64,000 nt of DNA. Origin: a virus. A program made the translations under genes and the position numbers. The stretch covers positions 1 to 64,000 of IMG/VR virus record IMGVR_UViG_3300021085_002857; one strand, given 5' to 3'. A model generated the notes under the pieces. It saw only the letters and a program-made list of their open reading frames with translations. It was not told the origin of the DNA and ran no database searches. The first letter of the stretch is position 1. Every line of letters starts with the position of its first letter. This document shows positions 42,324-50,100 of this stretch, piece by piece.

Positions 42324-42598
42324 GCATCTACTCCTCCTAGCTTGGCCATAAATGCATCACGTTCACTGAATAACATTACTTTTTTTGTGTCAAAATAATA
42401 GGGCATCTTCATTTTGCGTTGTAAATGAATTATTTGTCCTGTAGTTATTCTATTATCTAAAAGAAATGTCCAATGGTCAAAGTTTTCACAGAAAACCTTG
42501 CATCCGAGTTTAGTAAGTCTTAGTGAGTCTTTACTCTGAAATAACTTCTCTTCTCCTGTGTTACCAAGAGAGCTAATCAGTTTATTTTTTATCTCCAT
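42305..42598 (-). CDS. Conserved phage hypothetical protein (97 aa)
   Basis: Contains LRLTKLGCKVF, RKMKMPYYFDTKKVMLFSER and AFMAKLGGVDAW, a pattern I associate with a conserved small protein of T4-like cyanophages. The second Met (42598) is taken as start. Overlaps the next upstream gene by 17 nt. Role unknown. Confidence 0.65.
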   Translation of the reverse strand: MEIKNKLISSLGNTGEEKLFQSKDSLRLTKLGCKVFCENFDHWTFLLDNRITTGQIIHLQRKMKMPYYFDTKKVMLFSERDAFMAKLGGVDAWIVSK

Positions 42599-42881
42599 CA
42601 CGTGTAACTACTTCTCCTTCAAGTAGTCTTACTACTGTAAAATCGTCAGTGTTAAACTGTTTATTTAATCTTGCAGCCAAATTAAAAGCATGTCCACTGT
42701 TACTGAAACTTATCTTTTTGTATTTGGGTCCTGGATAGTTTACTAAAGTACTTAATGTTCTTAAATTAATTGGTTGTCCTTTGTAAAAAACAGCGTAAAT
42801 TGCACTTGCCTCTAAGATTTGCTCTGAGTTATAGTTCTTATCTACGTGTTCCAGTAATATAGTTGGTTTTGGTCTAGCCAT
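42582..42881 (-). CDS. Conserved phage hypothetical protein (99 aa)
   Basis: Begins MARPKPTILLEHVDK and continues with ASAIYAVFYKGQPINLRTL and GPKYKKISFSNSGHAFNLA. The same words recur, as far as I recall, in T4-like cyanophages. Function unknown. Preceded by a perfect late promoter 44 nt upstream, indicating late expression. Confidence 0.7.
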   Translation of the reverse strand: MARPKPTILLEHVDKNYNSEQILEASAIYAVFYKGQPINLRTLSTLVNYPGPKYKKISFSNSGHAFNLAARLNKQFNTDDFTVVRLLEGEVVTRDGDKK

Positions 42882-42924
42882 GTTTTAATTCTTATCCTTA
42901 CTACGTATTGTCCCCCGACATACT

Positions 42925-42932
42925 TATTTATA
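42925..42932 (-). promoter_or_regulatory. T4-type late promoter
   Basis: Exact TATAAATA on the minus strand, in the 73-nt gap between the 42955 stop and the ATG at 42881, at the right distance to drive the latter. Confidence 0.65.
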
Positions 42933-42954
42933 AGAATTTTAATTAAAACATGTT

Positions 42955-43359
42955 TTATTGATTGTCTGGGCTTATTAATCTAAGTCCAGTACCTTGATGA
43001 ACAATACAAGTCGTATTAAACTGTGGAGCAATGAATATAAAACTATATTCTCCAGTAATTGCATTAATTAGTAATGCGGTGTATTGAAAAATACCTGGAT
43101 CTTGTGGATACTTTTCTCCAGTTACAAAAACTTGTTTACCTGTGGATATCATCATGTCTCTTATAACTTGGCTATTACCACATAACATACCTGTTTCATA
43201 ATTTTGTAATGGCGCCTCTTGTGGTGTCAGATCAGGTTCTGACAGATCAGGTTCTGGTAACGTTTCTATATCAGGTACATCAGGAAGAATATCTACGCCT
43301 AATCCTTGAGCGTTTACTTGTGTTGCTAATAAAAGCAATATAGCTATATATCTAATCAT
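42955..43359 (-). CDS. Exported hypothetical protein (134 aa)
   Basis: A signal peptide (residues 1-17, YIAILLLLATQVNAQ) is followed by a Pro/Asp/Glu-rich linker (about 20-50) and a small domain with two Cys (MLCGNSQ and TTCIVHQG) that could form a disulfide in the periplasm. No family recognised. Overlaps the upstream gene by 8 nt. Confidence 0.65.
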   Translation of the reverse strand: MIRYIAILLLLATQVNAQGLGVDILPDVPDIETLPEPDLSEPDLTPQEAPLQNYETGMLCGNSQVIRDMMISTGKQVFVTGEKYPQDPGIFQYTALLINAITGEYSFIFIAPQFNTTCIVHQGTGLRLISPDNQ

Positions 43360-43786
43360 ATTTTTTAGTCCTTTTAAGTTGTAAGTTCATGTCCCATTCT
43401 GTTAAAAAAGGACCATTGTACTCATAGTTCTGTAACGTAGATAGTCTAGGACAGAAACTAGGTAACCATTTCTTAAACTTTATTATATAATAGCCTGCAG
43501 CATGTGGTTGCTTCATACTTGGCTTTTTATAAAATATAGGCAATTTTTCATGCTCGCCATTATATACTATACTACTATTAGTAGGATAACCTTGACATGT
43601 TTTGAGATCTGTTTCTTGCTTTTCTATGCTACCAAAGTCATTAAGATTATCTATATTTGTAGTTGTTTTATCTAATTGATTAAAGAACTCATAGCCAGTA
43701 GATACTTTTCTAATAGTACCCACTTTACCAATTCTGGATTCTACAATCCAAAATTTATCTTCTATAAGCTCAATAGTATTATACAT
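43352..43786 (-). CDS. Hypothetical protein (144 aa)
   Basis: A beta-rich N-terminal half (DKFWIVESRIGKVGTIRKV) and a Pro/aromatic C-terminal half (GYYIIKFKKWLPSFCPRL). It resembles small conserved proteins of marine T4-like phages but cannot be assigned. One-base overlap with the DUF2693-CDGSH gene. Confidence 0.6.
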   Translation of the reverse strand: MYNTIELIEDKFWIVESRIGKVGTIRKVSTGYEFFNQLDKTTTNIDNLNDFGSIEKQETDLKTCQGYPTNSSIVYNGEHEKLPIFYKKPSMKQPHAAGYYIIKFKKWLPSFCPRLSTLQNYEYNGPFLTEWDMNLQLKRTKKYD

Positions 43787-44109
43787 TATACGTTACTATG
43801 TGATCCATCACAAGTTTTAACTGCACTTTGTGTTTTGCCACAAGTACATGCCGCACCCAAACGTTTAAAATCTGTAACATTTTGTACTCTAAATGCACGC
43901 CAACCTTCTGCCTTGACATCCCATACACTTACTACTTCCTCGTTTAGTTCACGAATCTTTTTTTGTGTCATTGTGTCTTCTTTTATAGCTTTAGGCAAAA
44001 CACGTGGATGCAAAGTACAATTCATTATCCTTTGCTCTCCACTAATTTTATTAAATGTGACTTCAAAAACTCCACGTTTAAGTTTATCAATATATTCGTT
44101 ATGTGTCAT
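43786..44109 (-). CDS. DUF2693-like protein fused to a CDGSH iron-sulfur motif
   Basis: A 107-aa protein. Residues 1-45 (MTHNEYIDKLKRGVFEVTF, then RIMNCTLHPRVLP) match the DUF2693-type phage domain. The C-terminus ends in ACTCGKTQSAVKTCDGSH, close to the CDGSH 2Fe-2S signature C-x-C-...-C-D-G-S-H, though with 9 rather than 8 residues between the second and third Cys. If it binds a cluster it is a redox or Fe-S carrier phage protein. ATG 44109 is preferred over 44133. Confidence 0.7.
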   Translation of the reverse strand: MTHNEYIDKLKRGVFEVTFNKISGEQRIMNCTLHPRVLPKAIKEDTMTQKKIRELNEEVVSVWDVKAEGWRAFRVQNVTDFKRLGAACTCGKTQSAVKTCDGSHSNV

Positions 44110-44284
44110 AATATCCAATTCTCCATTTTTCATAAATTTTCCATCCTTCCCACAATAAAGCTAAAATAATTGCTGTAATGATTCCTCCACCAAATAGTGT
44201 CGCAAACAAAAATGTATGAAATAAATTGGAAAATACTAATATTGCAATCCAATCATACCATTTAAAAAGATGCAGATCAGTCAT
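44099..44284 (-). CDS. Small membrane protein (61 aa)
   Basis: Two hydrophobic stretches (about residues 11-28 and 31-45, with GGGIITAIILALLW) predict membrane helices; the tail is charged. Overlaps neighbours on both sides (8 nt with the 5' nuclease gene). Function unknown. Confidence 0.55.
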   Translation of the reverse strand: MTDLHLFKWYDWIAILVFSNLFHTFLFATLFGGGIITAIILALLWEGWKIYEKWRIGYYDT

Positions 44285-45269
44285 TGTATGCCTTATTCAA
44301 GTATACTGCATGATCATTCACTCTTTCAGCCAATCTAGCTAAGTCATGTTTGCCGCATAAACGCATAAGGTGTATACCTACTTGCGACTTACGTTCTTTC
44401 TGTACTTGCTCTACGATAGCTTTATCTAACTGTTCCTTTACATTATCGGGCTGTGCAGTAAGATCAATAATATGCACATTGCGTTGATAGTCTTCCAACA
44501 CACGATGCTCATCATTGTTATGATCTACCCAACGCTGTAACATAAAATTATTCCAATTGTAGCCTTTTGTGTTGCGATCCTCAAATGCTTCCATCATACC
44601 TACTTTATTTTTAGTGCCTTTCTTACGAGCACCTGGACATGCACTAAACACATTATCAGCAGTATCACCACGTATGCACTTTTCAAACAATAACCATTCA
44701 GGATCGCCTATCAGTTTAGGCTCTTTAGTTTTCTTATCAATAACTGGCTTACCACGGTCATCAAAGATACCTTTGGTTGTAATAAGTTGTCCAGTAATAC
44801 CATTGTATTGTGTTACGTTCTCATTAAGCAATTGATAAAAGTCACTGTCACTACTTACGATGCAATGTTTGTCGTTAGGATGATTTTGTATCCAACGTGC
44901 AATAAAGTCATCTGCTTCACAAATACTATCCTGTAATACTGTTACATTTGTTTTGTCACGCATAAATGTTTGGAACTCATCAAAAGCATCCCAAAACTGC
45001 TGATCTTCCTGTTGCTCACGATCTGTTTTGGCGGCAATAGCTTCCTTACGATTTCGCTTGTAAGGCTCATAAAAGTCCTTGCGCCAGCTTCGTCCCTCAA
45101 GACACATTACAACATGTGAGCCATCTTGATCACGCCATACTTTATTAATACTATTAAACATAATATGATATGCCATACCAATTTTAGTACTCATGTCATC
45201 GCCACGTACAACATGTCGAGCTCGCATAAACATATTAGCCGCATCTACCAGTATATAGGTATTACTCAT
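44277..45269 (-). CDS. T4 rnh/FEN-type 5'-3' exonuclease
   Basis: A 330-aa nuclease of the PIN-like 5' nuclease family. Metal-binding acidic residues are visible: ILVDAANMFMRA at the start, RKDFYEPYKRNRKE (helical arch region), CEADDFIARW, VSSDSDFYQL and CIRGDTADNVFSACPG, the helix-hairpin-helix entry. In T4 the related RNase H removes RNA primers on the lagging strand; cyanophages carry similar genes. Clearly a replication protein. Confidence 0.88.
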   Translation of the reverse strand: MSNTYILVDAANMFMRARHVVRGDDMSTKIGMAYHIMFNSINKVWRDQDGSHVVMCLEGRSWRKDFYEPYKRNRKEAIAAKTDREQQEDQQFWDAFDEFQTFMRDKTNVTVLQDSICEADDFIARWIQNHPNDKHCIVSSDSDFYQLLNENVTQYNGITGQLITTKGIFDDRGKPVIDKKTKEPKLIGDPEWLLFEKCIRGDTADNVFSACPGARKKGTKNKVGMMEAFEDRNTKGYNWNNFMLQRWVDHNNDEHRVLEDYQRNVHIIDLTAQPDNVKEQLDKAIVEQVQKERKSQVGIHLMRLCGKHDLARLAERVNDHAVYLNKAYND

Positions 45270-45461
45270 TTAAACCTCATTTAGTTCGTTTGTTAATTTT
45301 GCGATTTCTTGTTTGATATGTAGTTTTTTGGTTTTAAGTTCTTTTACTTTAAATTCACTTACACTTATTGGTAATGATAAAATTTCATTATCTAAACTAC
45401 GGTGTTTTTTCTTAAGACTTTCGATATATCGAAATTTACTATTCACTGTTCCTGTTCCCAT
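45270..45461 (-). CDS. DUF465-like coiled-coil protein (63 aa)
   Basis: A short helical protein with FRYIESLKKKHRSLDNEI and VKELKTKKLHIKQEIAKL, matching the DUF465/YdcH pattern (H-x-x-L-D then L-K-x-x-K-L). Role unknown. It has its own near-consensus promoter and an AGGAG ribosome site, and ends directly before the 5' nuclease gene, so it leads that transcription unit. Confidence 0.7.
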   Translation of the reverse strand: MGTGTVNSKFRYIESLKKKHRSLDNEILSLPISVSEFKVKELKTKKLHIKQEIAKLTNELNEV

Positions 45462-45483
45462 AATAGTCTCCTGTTATAGTATT

Positions 45484-45512
45484 ATTATACAATAAAGAGT
45501 AAAGGACGTCAA
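45484..45512 (-). promoter_or_regulatory. Sigma70-like promoter, near consensus
   Basis: Minus strand: TTGACG (45507-45512), 17-nt spacer, TATAAT (45484-45489). The TGA in the -35 is the stop codon of the 45509 gene. Drives the DUF465-like and 5' nuclease genes. Confidence 0.8.
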
Positions 45513-45527
45513 GCATTATTGACGTCC
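45504..45527 (-). promoter_or_regulatory. 9-bp palindrome overlapping -35 box and stop codon
   Basis: GGACGTCAA and TTGACGTCC form a perfect 9-bp inverted repeat with a 6-nt loop. It covers the last codons of the 45509 gene and the -35 hexamer of the next promoter. It may act as a terminator-like hairpin (only a short T run follows) or as an operator. Confidence 0.55.
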
Positions 45528-45799
45528 TCTGCAATACCCCTACATAAATTGGTAAACCAAGAATCAATTATTTCTTCTTCGTCTTTTCCACTATATCCAG
45601 CTTCTAAAAGTTGTGCAACAAATAGTTGATTCCAGTCTAATTCAAAATATCCTTGTCCTGGGTTTTCAGGATCAATATTGACTTCTACGACTTTTACAAA
45701 TGGTTCCCCACGTGCTGTTGCTTTTTCTTTTTCAGTAAGAATACTTTGTTCTTTTTTAGTTGTTTTTAATTTTTGAGTTAGCTTATTCCACCATCCCAT
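45509..45799 (-). CDS. Conserved cyanophage-type hypothetical (96 aa)
   Basis: The middle reads KATARGEPFVKV, DPENPGQGYFELDWN and LLEAGYSGKDEEEIIDSWF; I associate these words with a conserved protein of T4-like cyanophages of unknown role. It lies between metK and the promoter of the nuclease unit; its stop is part of that promoter. Confidence 0.72.
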   Translation of the reverse strand: MGWWNKLTQKLKTTKKEQSILTEKEKATARGEPFVKVVEVNIDPENPGQGYFELDWNQLFVAQLLEAGYSGKDEEEIIDSWFTNLCRGIAEDVNNA

Positions 45800-45802
45800 A
45801 AT

Positions 45803-46906
45803 TTACCATCCGATCTGTTCCCAAGGAACGTTTTTATTACCAAAGTGACCATAAACACAGTTTTCACTATATCCATAATAGTTGTACATGTCAAATCTGT
45901 CAATGATTCCTTTTGGTGTTAAATCAATATTATCTTCAATGAACTTTTGAATTGTTCTATTGTGTCCATTTGAATCTACATAGATACTTGTTGGTTCCTT
46001 AACACCAATAGCATATGACAATTGAATTTGACACCAATCAGCCATGTTGTCTGCTACTACATTCTTTGCTAACCATCGTGCCATATATGCCGCACTACGG
46101 TCTACTTTGGTAGGATCTTTACCACTAAAAGCACCACCGCCATGAGGAGCAAAGCCGCCATAGGTATCAACAATAATTTTGCGTCCGGTAAGTCCGGTAT
46201 CGCCGTCAGGACCGCCAATAACAAAGTTACCAGTAGGATTAATATGCCATATTGTATTTTTATCAATTAGATCTCCTAATATTTCTTCTGCCGCATCACG
46301 TGCAGGTGCCACAGTACTGTGAACAAAACCTTCTTTATGTTGATGTGACACAACAATTTGATCAATACGCTTTGGTTTACCGCCCTCGTATTGGACACTC
46401 ACTTGTGACTTTGCATCAGGTAATAAAAAATCATATCCATCATTACGATACTCTTTTAGCTTTTTTAGTATTTCATGCGAATAATGAATTGGCGATGGCA
46501 AAAATGCGTCATTTTCGTTACTTGCGTAACCAAACATTAGTCCTTGGTCACCTGCACCAAAGTCATCAGTACCCAAACCAATGTCTGCACTCTGACTATG
46601 TAATTTATTGTTGATGGTTTTATTATCAATTGTTAATTTTTCCCAATGGAAACCATCTTGTTCGTATCCAATCTCTTTAACTTTGTCTCTAACAATTTGT
46701 TCAACTTCATCGTTAGTAACGTTAAAGTTTTTTACTTCGCCCGCCAATGTTACATAATTGGTGGTTACAAGTGTTTCAACCGCGACACGAGTAGTTTCGT
46801 CGCCTGCTTTAAGTCCTGCGTCAACTAGTGCATCACTAATTTGGTCTGCTACTTTATCTGGGTGTCCATCACTGACACTTTCGCTTGTAAAAATATAGTC
46901 GTTCAT
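45803..46906 (-). CDS. metK: S-adenosylmethionine synthetase
   Basis: Makes SAM from methionine and ATP. The 367-aa protein has the family signatures in order: FTSESVSDGHPDKVADQISD at the N-terminus, GAGDQGLMFGYA, and GGGAFSGKDPTKVDRSAAYM. Slightly shorter than the 384-aa E. coli enzyme but with all active-site loops. In a window with 17 radical SAM loci and several methyltransferases, it plausibly supports SAM demand (inference). Followed by the 96-aa gene, preceded by sufE. Confidence 0.96.
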   Translation of the reverse strand: MNDYIFTSESVSDGHPDKVADQISDALVDAGLKAGDETTRVAVETLVTTNYVTLAGEVKNFNVTNDEVEQIVRDKVKEIGYEQDGFHWEKLTIDNKTINNKLHSQSADIGLGTDDFGAGDQGLMFGYASNENDAFLPSPIHYSHEILKKLKEYRNDGYDFLLPDAKSQVSVQYEGGKPKRIDQIVVSHQHKEGFVHSTVAPARDAAEEILGDLIDKNTIWHINPTGNFVIGGPDGDTGLTGRKIIVDTYGGFAPHGGGAFSGKDPTKVDRSAAYMARWLAKNVVADNMADWCQIQLSYAIGVKEPTSIYVDSNGHNRTIQKFIEDNIDLTPKGIIDRFDMYNYYGYSENCVYGHFGNKNVPWEQIGW

Positions 46907-46920
46907 ATTATATTATTTTC

Positions 46921-47319
46921 CTATAATGTTTTTATTTTTGTAGAAATTGTTTGTATGAGACTTCCTAGCCCATTTCTACGTTGTACTGAAAGAAGTTCTT
47001 TGATTCCCAACTTCTCAAAATCTTGTTTAGTTAATTGCTTTGCTTCATCCAATGGGATATCGCTAAAACAATCAGCAACTACACTAGTGATACCTTTTGT
47101 AATCATAGCATCGCTATCATAGTAAACTTGTACTAAATCCTCTTGTACTCCGACATCGATCCAAATTTGGCTCATACATCCGTGTACTAGTCTATCATCT
47201 GTACGCAATTCAACTGGTAGATTGGTTGGTTTTTTTGCCAAGTCTATCAGATGAACTAATCTATCATCATCATCCAAGAAACTAAATTCCTCAGTCCATT
47301 CATTTATTTTTGTATTCAT
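46921..47319 (-). CDS. sufE: SufE-like Fe-S cluster sulfur acceptor
   Basis: SufE accepts persulfide sulfur from the desulfurase SufS and passes it to the SufBCD scaffold. The 132-aa length and the sequence fit: LVHLIDLAKKPTNLP, DRLVHGCMSQIWID with the active Cys48, TSVVADCFSDIP, and the ending LSVQRRNGLGSLIQTI. No SufS or SufBCD is present, so it would work with host machinery. Sits directly upstream of metK, pairing SAM and Fe-S supply. Confidence 0.9.
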   Translation of the reverse strand: MNTKINEWTEEFSFLDDDDRLVHLIDLAKKPTNLPVELRTDDRLVHGCMSQIWIDVGVQEDLVQVYYDSDAMITKGITSVVADCFSDIPLDEAKQLTKQDFEKLGIKELLSVQRRNGLGSLIQTISTKIKTL

Positions 47320-48428
47320 TTCTTTTTAAAGACGTATACGCCTTCCCATTTTTCTCGACCTTCTAGTTTGTCGTTGCCAACACCTGGTCGTGTGTTTAGC
47401 ATCATCTTAATCGTTTTTGTATGCTCGAAGCCCACCTTGCCAGCCGTCGAAATCCAGTCTTCCACAACATTGAATTCCTTGTTTCCATAGCTTTTATAGT
47501 CAGCAATGTTCGTAGCAAATATTCCTTCATCATTTAGTCCTTTGTGTATGTTCTTCATTGTTGGAGCAACATACCCTTCAAACCATTCGTCTAATGTAGT
47601 ATAGTTAACCATGCATTGTGTAGGTTCATCACTATACTTTTCTAAGTTAAAATAAGGAGGACTACTAAATGCAAGATCAATATCTTCGCTTTGATAATTT
47701 TCACTTACGTCTTTTATAATTTCACTATCACTGTTTAAAAAAGTGTTCAAATAATTTAGATAATTAAATGTTTCGGTATTGGGGTCGGTGCCCACATAGG
47801 TGTATCCCATGTTACTACTACTTATACCTAATAATCTACCACCATATCCACAACTGTAGTCATAAACTCTTCCCCACATAACAGGACACAAATGCTCTAC
47901 AATAGCACGAGCGTTCTGTGCTTTAAAGTTTGTTACATTCTCACCAGTAACTAGTTCTAATGCTCTACGCATCGCTGTAGGATATACTAACTTGTTACCT
48001 TCTCTGAACTCAAAACAAATACGAATAGCACGTTTAAGTTTTTTCTCATCATTGAATCTGTCTCTTAATGAGTTGGATCCTCTTCCTTTGGGCTCGGCAG
48101 TCTGCATATTAGTAAAAATAAATCTATTAAGGGTTTGTCCTGCGTTATTACCCAATCCGAGCCTTCCATTCTGCACACCATTATAGGACTTAGTTCTAAA
48201 GGATTTAATTTTTTGACTTATTCCTTGCTCAGTGAAATATGTAATAGGAACAAGATTTCGATTACGATATAACTCAAAAACCCTGTCAATAGTGTCACTA
48301 GGATTAGCATCATACACCTCTTTAGTAAATGTGTCAAATTGGGGATAAAGGTCTTCATACCCTGTAAATTCATCACTGAAAATATGTTCATCTTTTATTC
48401 CCCAAAAATCGTATATACTATCTATCAT
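47316..48428 (-). CDS. DNA methyltransferase-like protein (SPPY motif)
   Basis: A 370-aa protein with YDYSCGYGGRLLG as the SAM-binding loop, TYVGTDPNTETFNYL as the acidic strand and IDLAFSSPPYFNLEKYS, the D/N/S-P-P-Y catalytic motif of amino-methylating DNA methyltransferases. The C-terminus has GIFATNIADYK and KWEGVYVFKK. Probably modifies phage DNA (N6-adenine or N4-cytosine). ATGA overlaps with sufE and the next upstream gene. Confidence 0.8.
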   Translation of the reverse strand: MIDSIYDFWGIKDEHIFSDEFTGYEDLYPQFDTFTKEVYDANPSDTIDRVFELYRNRNLVPITYFTEQGISQKIKSFRTKSYNGVQNGRLGLGNNAGQTLNRFIFTNMQTAEPKGRGSNSLRDRFNDEKKLKRAIRICFEFREGNKLVYPTAMRRALELVTGENVTNFKAQNARAIVEHLCPVMWGRVYDYSCGYGGRLLGISSSNMGYTYVGTDPNTETFNYLNYLNTFLNSDSEIIKDVSENYQSEDIDLAFSSPPYFNLEKYSDEPTQCMVNYTTLDEWFEGYVAPTMKNIHKGLNDEGIFATNIADYKSYGNKEFNVVEDWISTAGKVGFEHTKTIKMMLNTRPGVGNDKLEGREKWEGVYVFKKK

Positions 48429-49090
48429 ATATTGCTTCCGCTAAACTTACAAATAGGTGTCATGTCTTCACTATACATAATTAGATTATAAGATTTATCT
48501 TGTCCAATAAATATCTTCTCACCTGGATTAATATTTCCAAAATAATAGATATCACTTAATCTTTTAAAGAAATTGTGTTTATCCATATATCGATATGCAA
48601 ACGTAATATAATTAGCACAATATAAAATGCCTGCGCTATTAAAGTCTACCAAGTAACTTGTCTCATATTGTTGTAAAGAATCTGCTGTTGTAATACCTAA
48701 CTTTTCTGTTCTGTGTTTATCCCAAAAGTTGTCACGGCGCACACCAGTTTTATCTACACGTAATACTTTATGATCTTGTACATGTATACCAACTGTATAC
48801 ATCTTAATTGTATTATTATTAAATTTATGTGTGCTACAATAGATATAATCATCTAATTGTTTGCCAGTTGTTTCCATCGTAAACTTATCATCTTCACAAA
48901 ATTGTTCTGTGATATTGATATCAGTATACAAGAAACTATTATATACTCGCTTGCCATTTGTATATAGTTGGCTAGGATTGTCAACTTGTACTCTCCAGTG
49001 TGCATCACCAGTTAATTTAACAAAATGGTTTAAGTTTAGTTCGCCATTAGCAAGAAGATGTGGCATACCTATAACAACATCAGTTTTCAT
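48425..49090 (-). CDS. LnmK/Pnap_2097-like hot-dog protein, tentative
   Basis: The N-terminus VVIGMPHLLANGELNLNHFV and LTGDAHWR resembles the opening of LnmK/Pnap_2097-type proteins (G-M-P-x-L...G-D-x-H-W), a double hot-dog family whose LnmK acts on acyl groups bound to carrier protein or CoA. The rest (RVYNSFLYTDINITEQF) also fits loosely. Judgement is from remembered motifs; it could be an unrelated phage protein. A link to AcpS at 4133 would be of interest. One-base and 4-nt overlaps with its neighbours. Confidence 0.45.
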   Translation of the reverse strand: MKTDVVIGMPHLLANGELNLNHFVKLTGDAHWRVQVDNPSQLYTNGKRVYNSFLYTDINITEQFCEDDKFTMETTGKQLDDYIYCSTHKFNNNTIKMYTVGIHVQDHKVLRVDKTGVRRDNFWDKHRTEKLGITTADSLQQYETSYLVDFNSAGILYCANYITFAYRYMDKHNFFKRLSDIYYFGNINPGEKIFIGQDKSYNLIMYSEDMTPICKFSGSNI

Positions 49091-49194
49091 TATAAACCTG
49101 CTTTACGTATTTTGTCTTGGTCAATAGGTGCTTTCATTGCCTTTTCAAGTTGAGTTTTTTGTTTGGTATTAAGTTTATCAAGTCCCCCAGGCAT
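49090..49194 (-). CDS. Very small hypothetical protein (34 aa)
   Basis: ATG at 49194 lies inside the end of queE (17-nt overlap), and the frame reads MPGGLDKLNTKQ to a TAA shared with the next ATG. Polar, Lys-rich, likely helical. The tight start and stop overlaps suggest a real coupled gene; there is no homology evidence. Confidence 0.4.
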   Translation of the reverse strand: MPGGLDKLNTKQKTQLEKAMKAPIDQDKIRKAGL

Positions 49195-50071
49195 TTCCGA
49201 ATAAGCTGATGTGGAGTCTGGGGGTAAATCTCCATCCTCTTTCCATGCATGCTTCTGCGACTTCTTTGACGTTAAGGTTGTATTCTTCTGATCGTCCTCC
49301 CAACGGCATGAGGTATACAGGGCATCTAATTCCCGCTCGCTCATACGCACTGACAGCTCTGCCGACTTCTTCAAAATCGTCTTCACTAGCCACAACAAAC
49401 TTAAAATAAATGTCGCTACCGTCAACAAGGCTATACTCACGAGCAACGTCAGGTTTAATAGCAGTTTCCCAAGGTTCTCCGCTGACAGATAGCTTTGGGG
49501 AACAACTCCAAGTGACTTCAAATCTATCTTGATCTGTGAGATATGTGTAGAAATCGTTGTGTAAAGGTTGTGTAGTGTTTGTTTCAAATGTAACATTTTT
49601 TAGATCTTTCATACGTGGGTGCTCAAATAGTTCTACGTACAATCGTTGCCACGCCAACAAAGGTTCGCCGCCAGTAAGTATTAAGTGTACGTCCTGGCCG
49701 TTATTCATTGTCCATTTACCTTCTGGTGTAAGCGACAATAGATGCTCAACAACTTCATCAATAGTTGCTTCGCGATTAAAATGTTTAAATTCAGGATAGA
49801 TACTTGCATAGGTATCACAGCCCGTATGGACAATTGGTAATTCTTCAAATGTTTTTGTATCTTCATGTACTCCTGCATCAATAAGCTCTTTTACTTCTGC
49901 ATTATAACGTTGGCCTTCTTTATGCTGTTGCCAACGATCTTTTGTTTCATTTGTACCAAAATTCATACAACGAAAGTTACAACCAAATGTACGTAAAAAC
50001 ACACTAGGTACTCCTACAAACTTGCCTTCGCCTTGCACTGAATAAAATGCTTCACTATATCTTAGTTTCAT
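49178..50071 (-). CDS. queE: QueE-like 7-carboxy-7-deazaguanine synthase
   Basis: A 297-aa radical SAM enzyme of the queuosine/7-deazaguanine pathway, converting 6-carboxytetrahydropterin to CDG. Seen: EAFYSVQGEGKFVGVPSVF, TFGCNFRC with Cys31 and Cys35, LILTGGEPLLAW. The third Cys of the cluster motif is not at the usual place (Phe38 there); it appears to be Cys85 in TGCDTYAS, which equals the CDT-x-YA of ordinary QueE, so about 50 residues are inserted inside the motif. Own promoter upstream. Confidence 0.85.
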   Translation of the reverse strand: MKLRYSEAFYSVQGEGKFVGVPSVFLRTFGCNFRCMNFGTNETKDRWQQHKEGQRYNAEVKELIDAGVHEDTKTFEELPIVHTGCDTYASIYPEFKHFNREATIDEVVEHLLSLTPEGKWTMNNGQDVHLILTGGEPLLAWQRLYVELFEHPRMKDLKNVTFETNTTQPLHNDFYTYLTDQDRFEVTWSCSPKLSVSGEPWETAIKPDVAREYSLVDGSDIYFKFVVASEDDFEEVGRAVSAYERAGIRCPVYLMPLGGRSEEYNLNVKEVAEACMERGWRFTPRLHISLFGNAWGT

Positions 50072-50100
50072 TAGTAACTAAACTCCTGTTAATTTTAACC

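Noticed and set aside
47316-48428. Candidate QueC to complete the 7-deazaguanine pathway.
   Set aside because: The SPPY and YSCGYGGR motifs identify a methyltransferase; no QueC-type P-loop (SGG-x-DS) is seen in this or any other gene of the window.
49195-49596. Long same-strand frame overlapping queE and continuing into the 34-aa gene.
   Set aside because: It lies entirely within the well-supported queE sequence in another frame; only its last 34 codons, after the ATG at 49194, are plausible as a gene.
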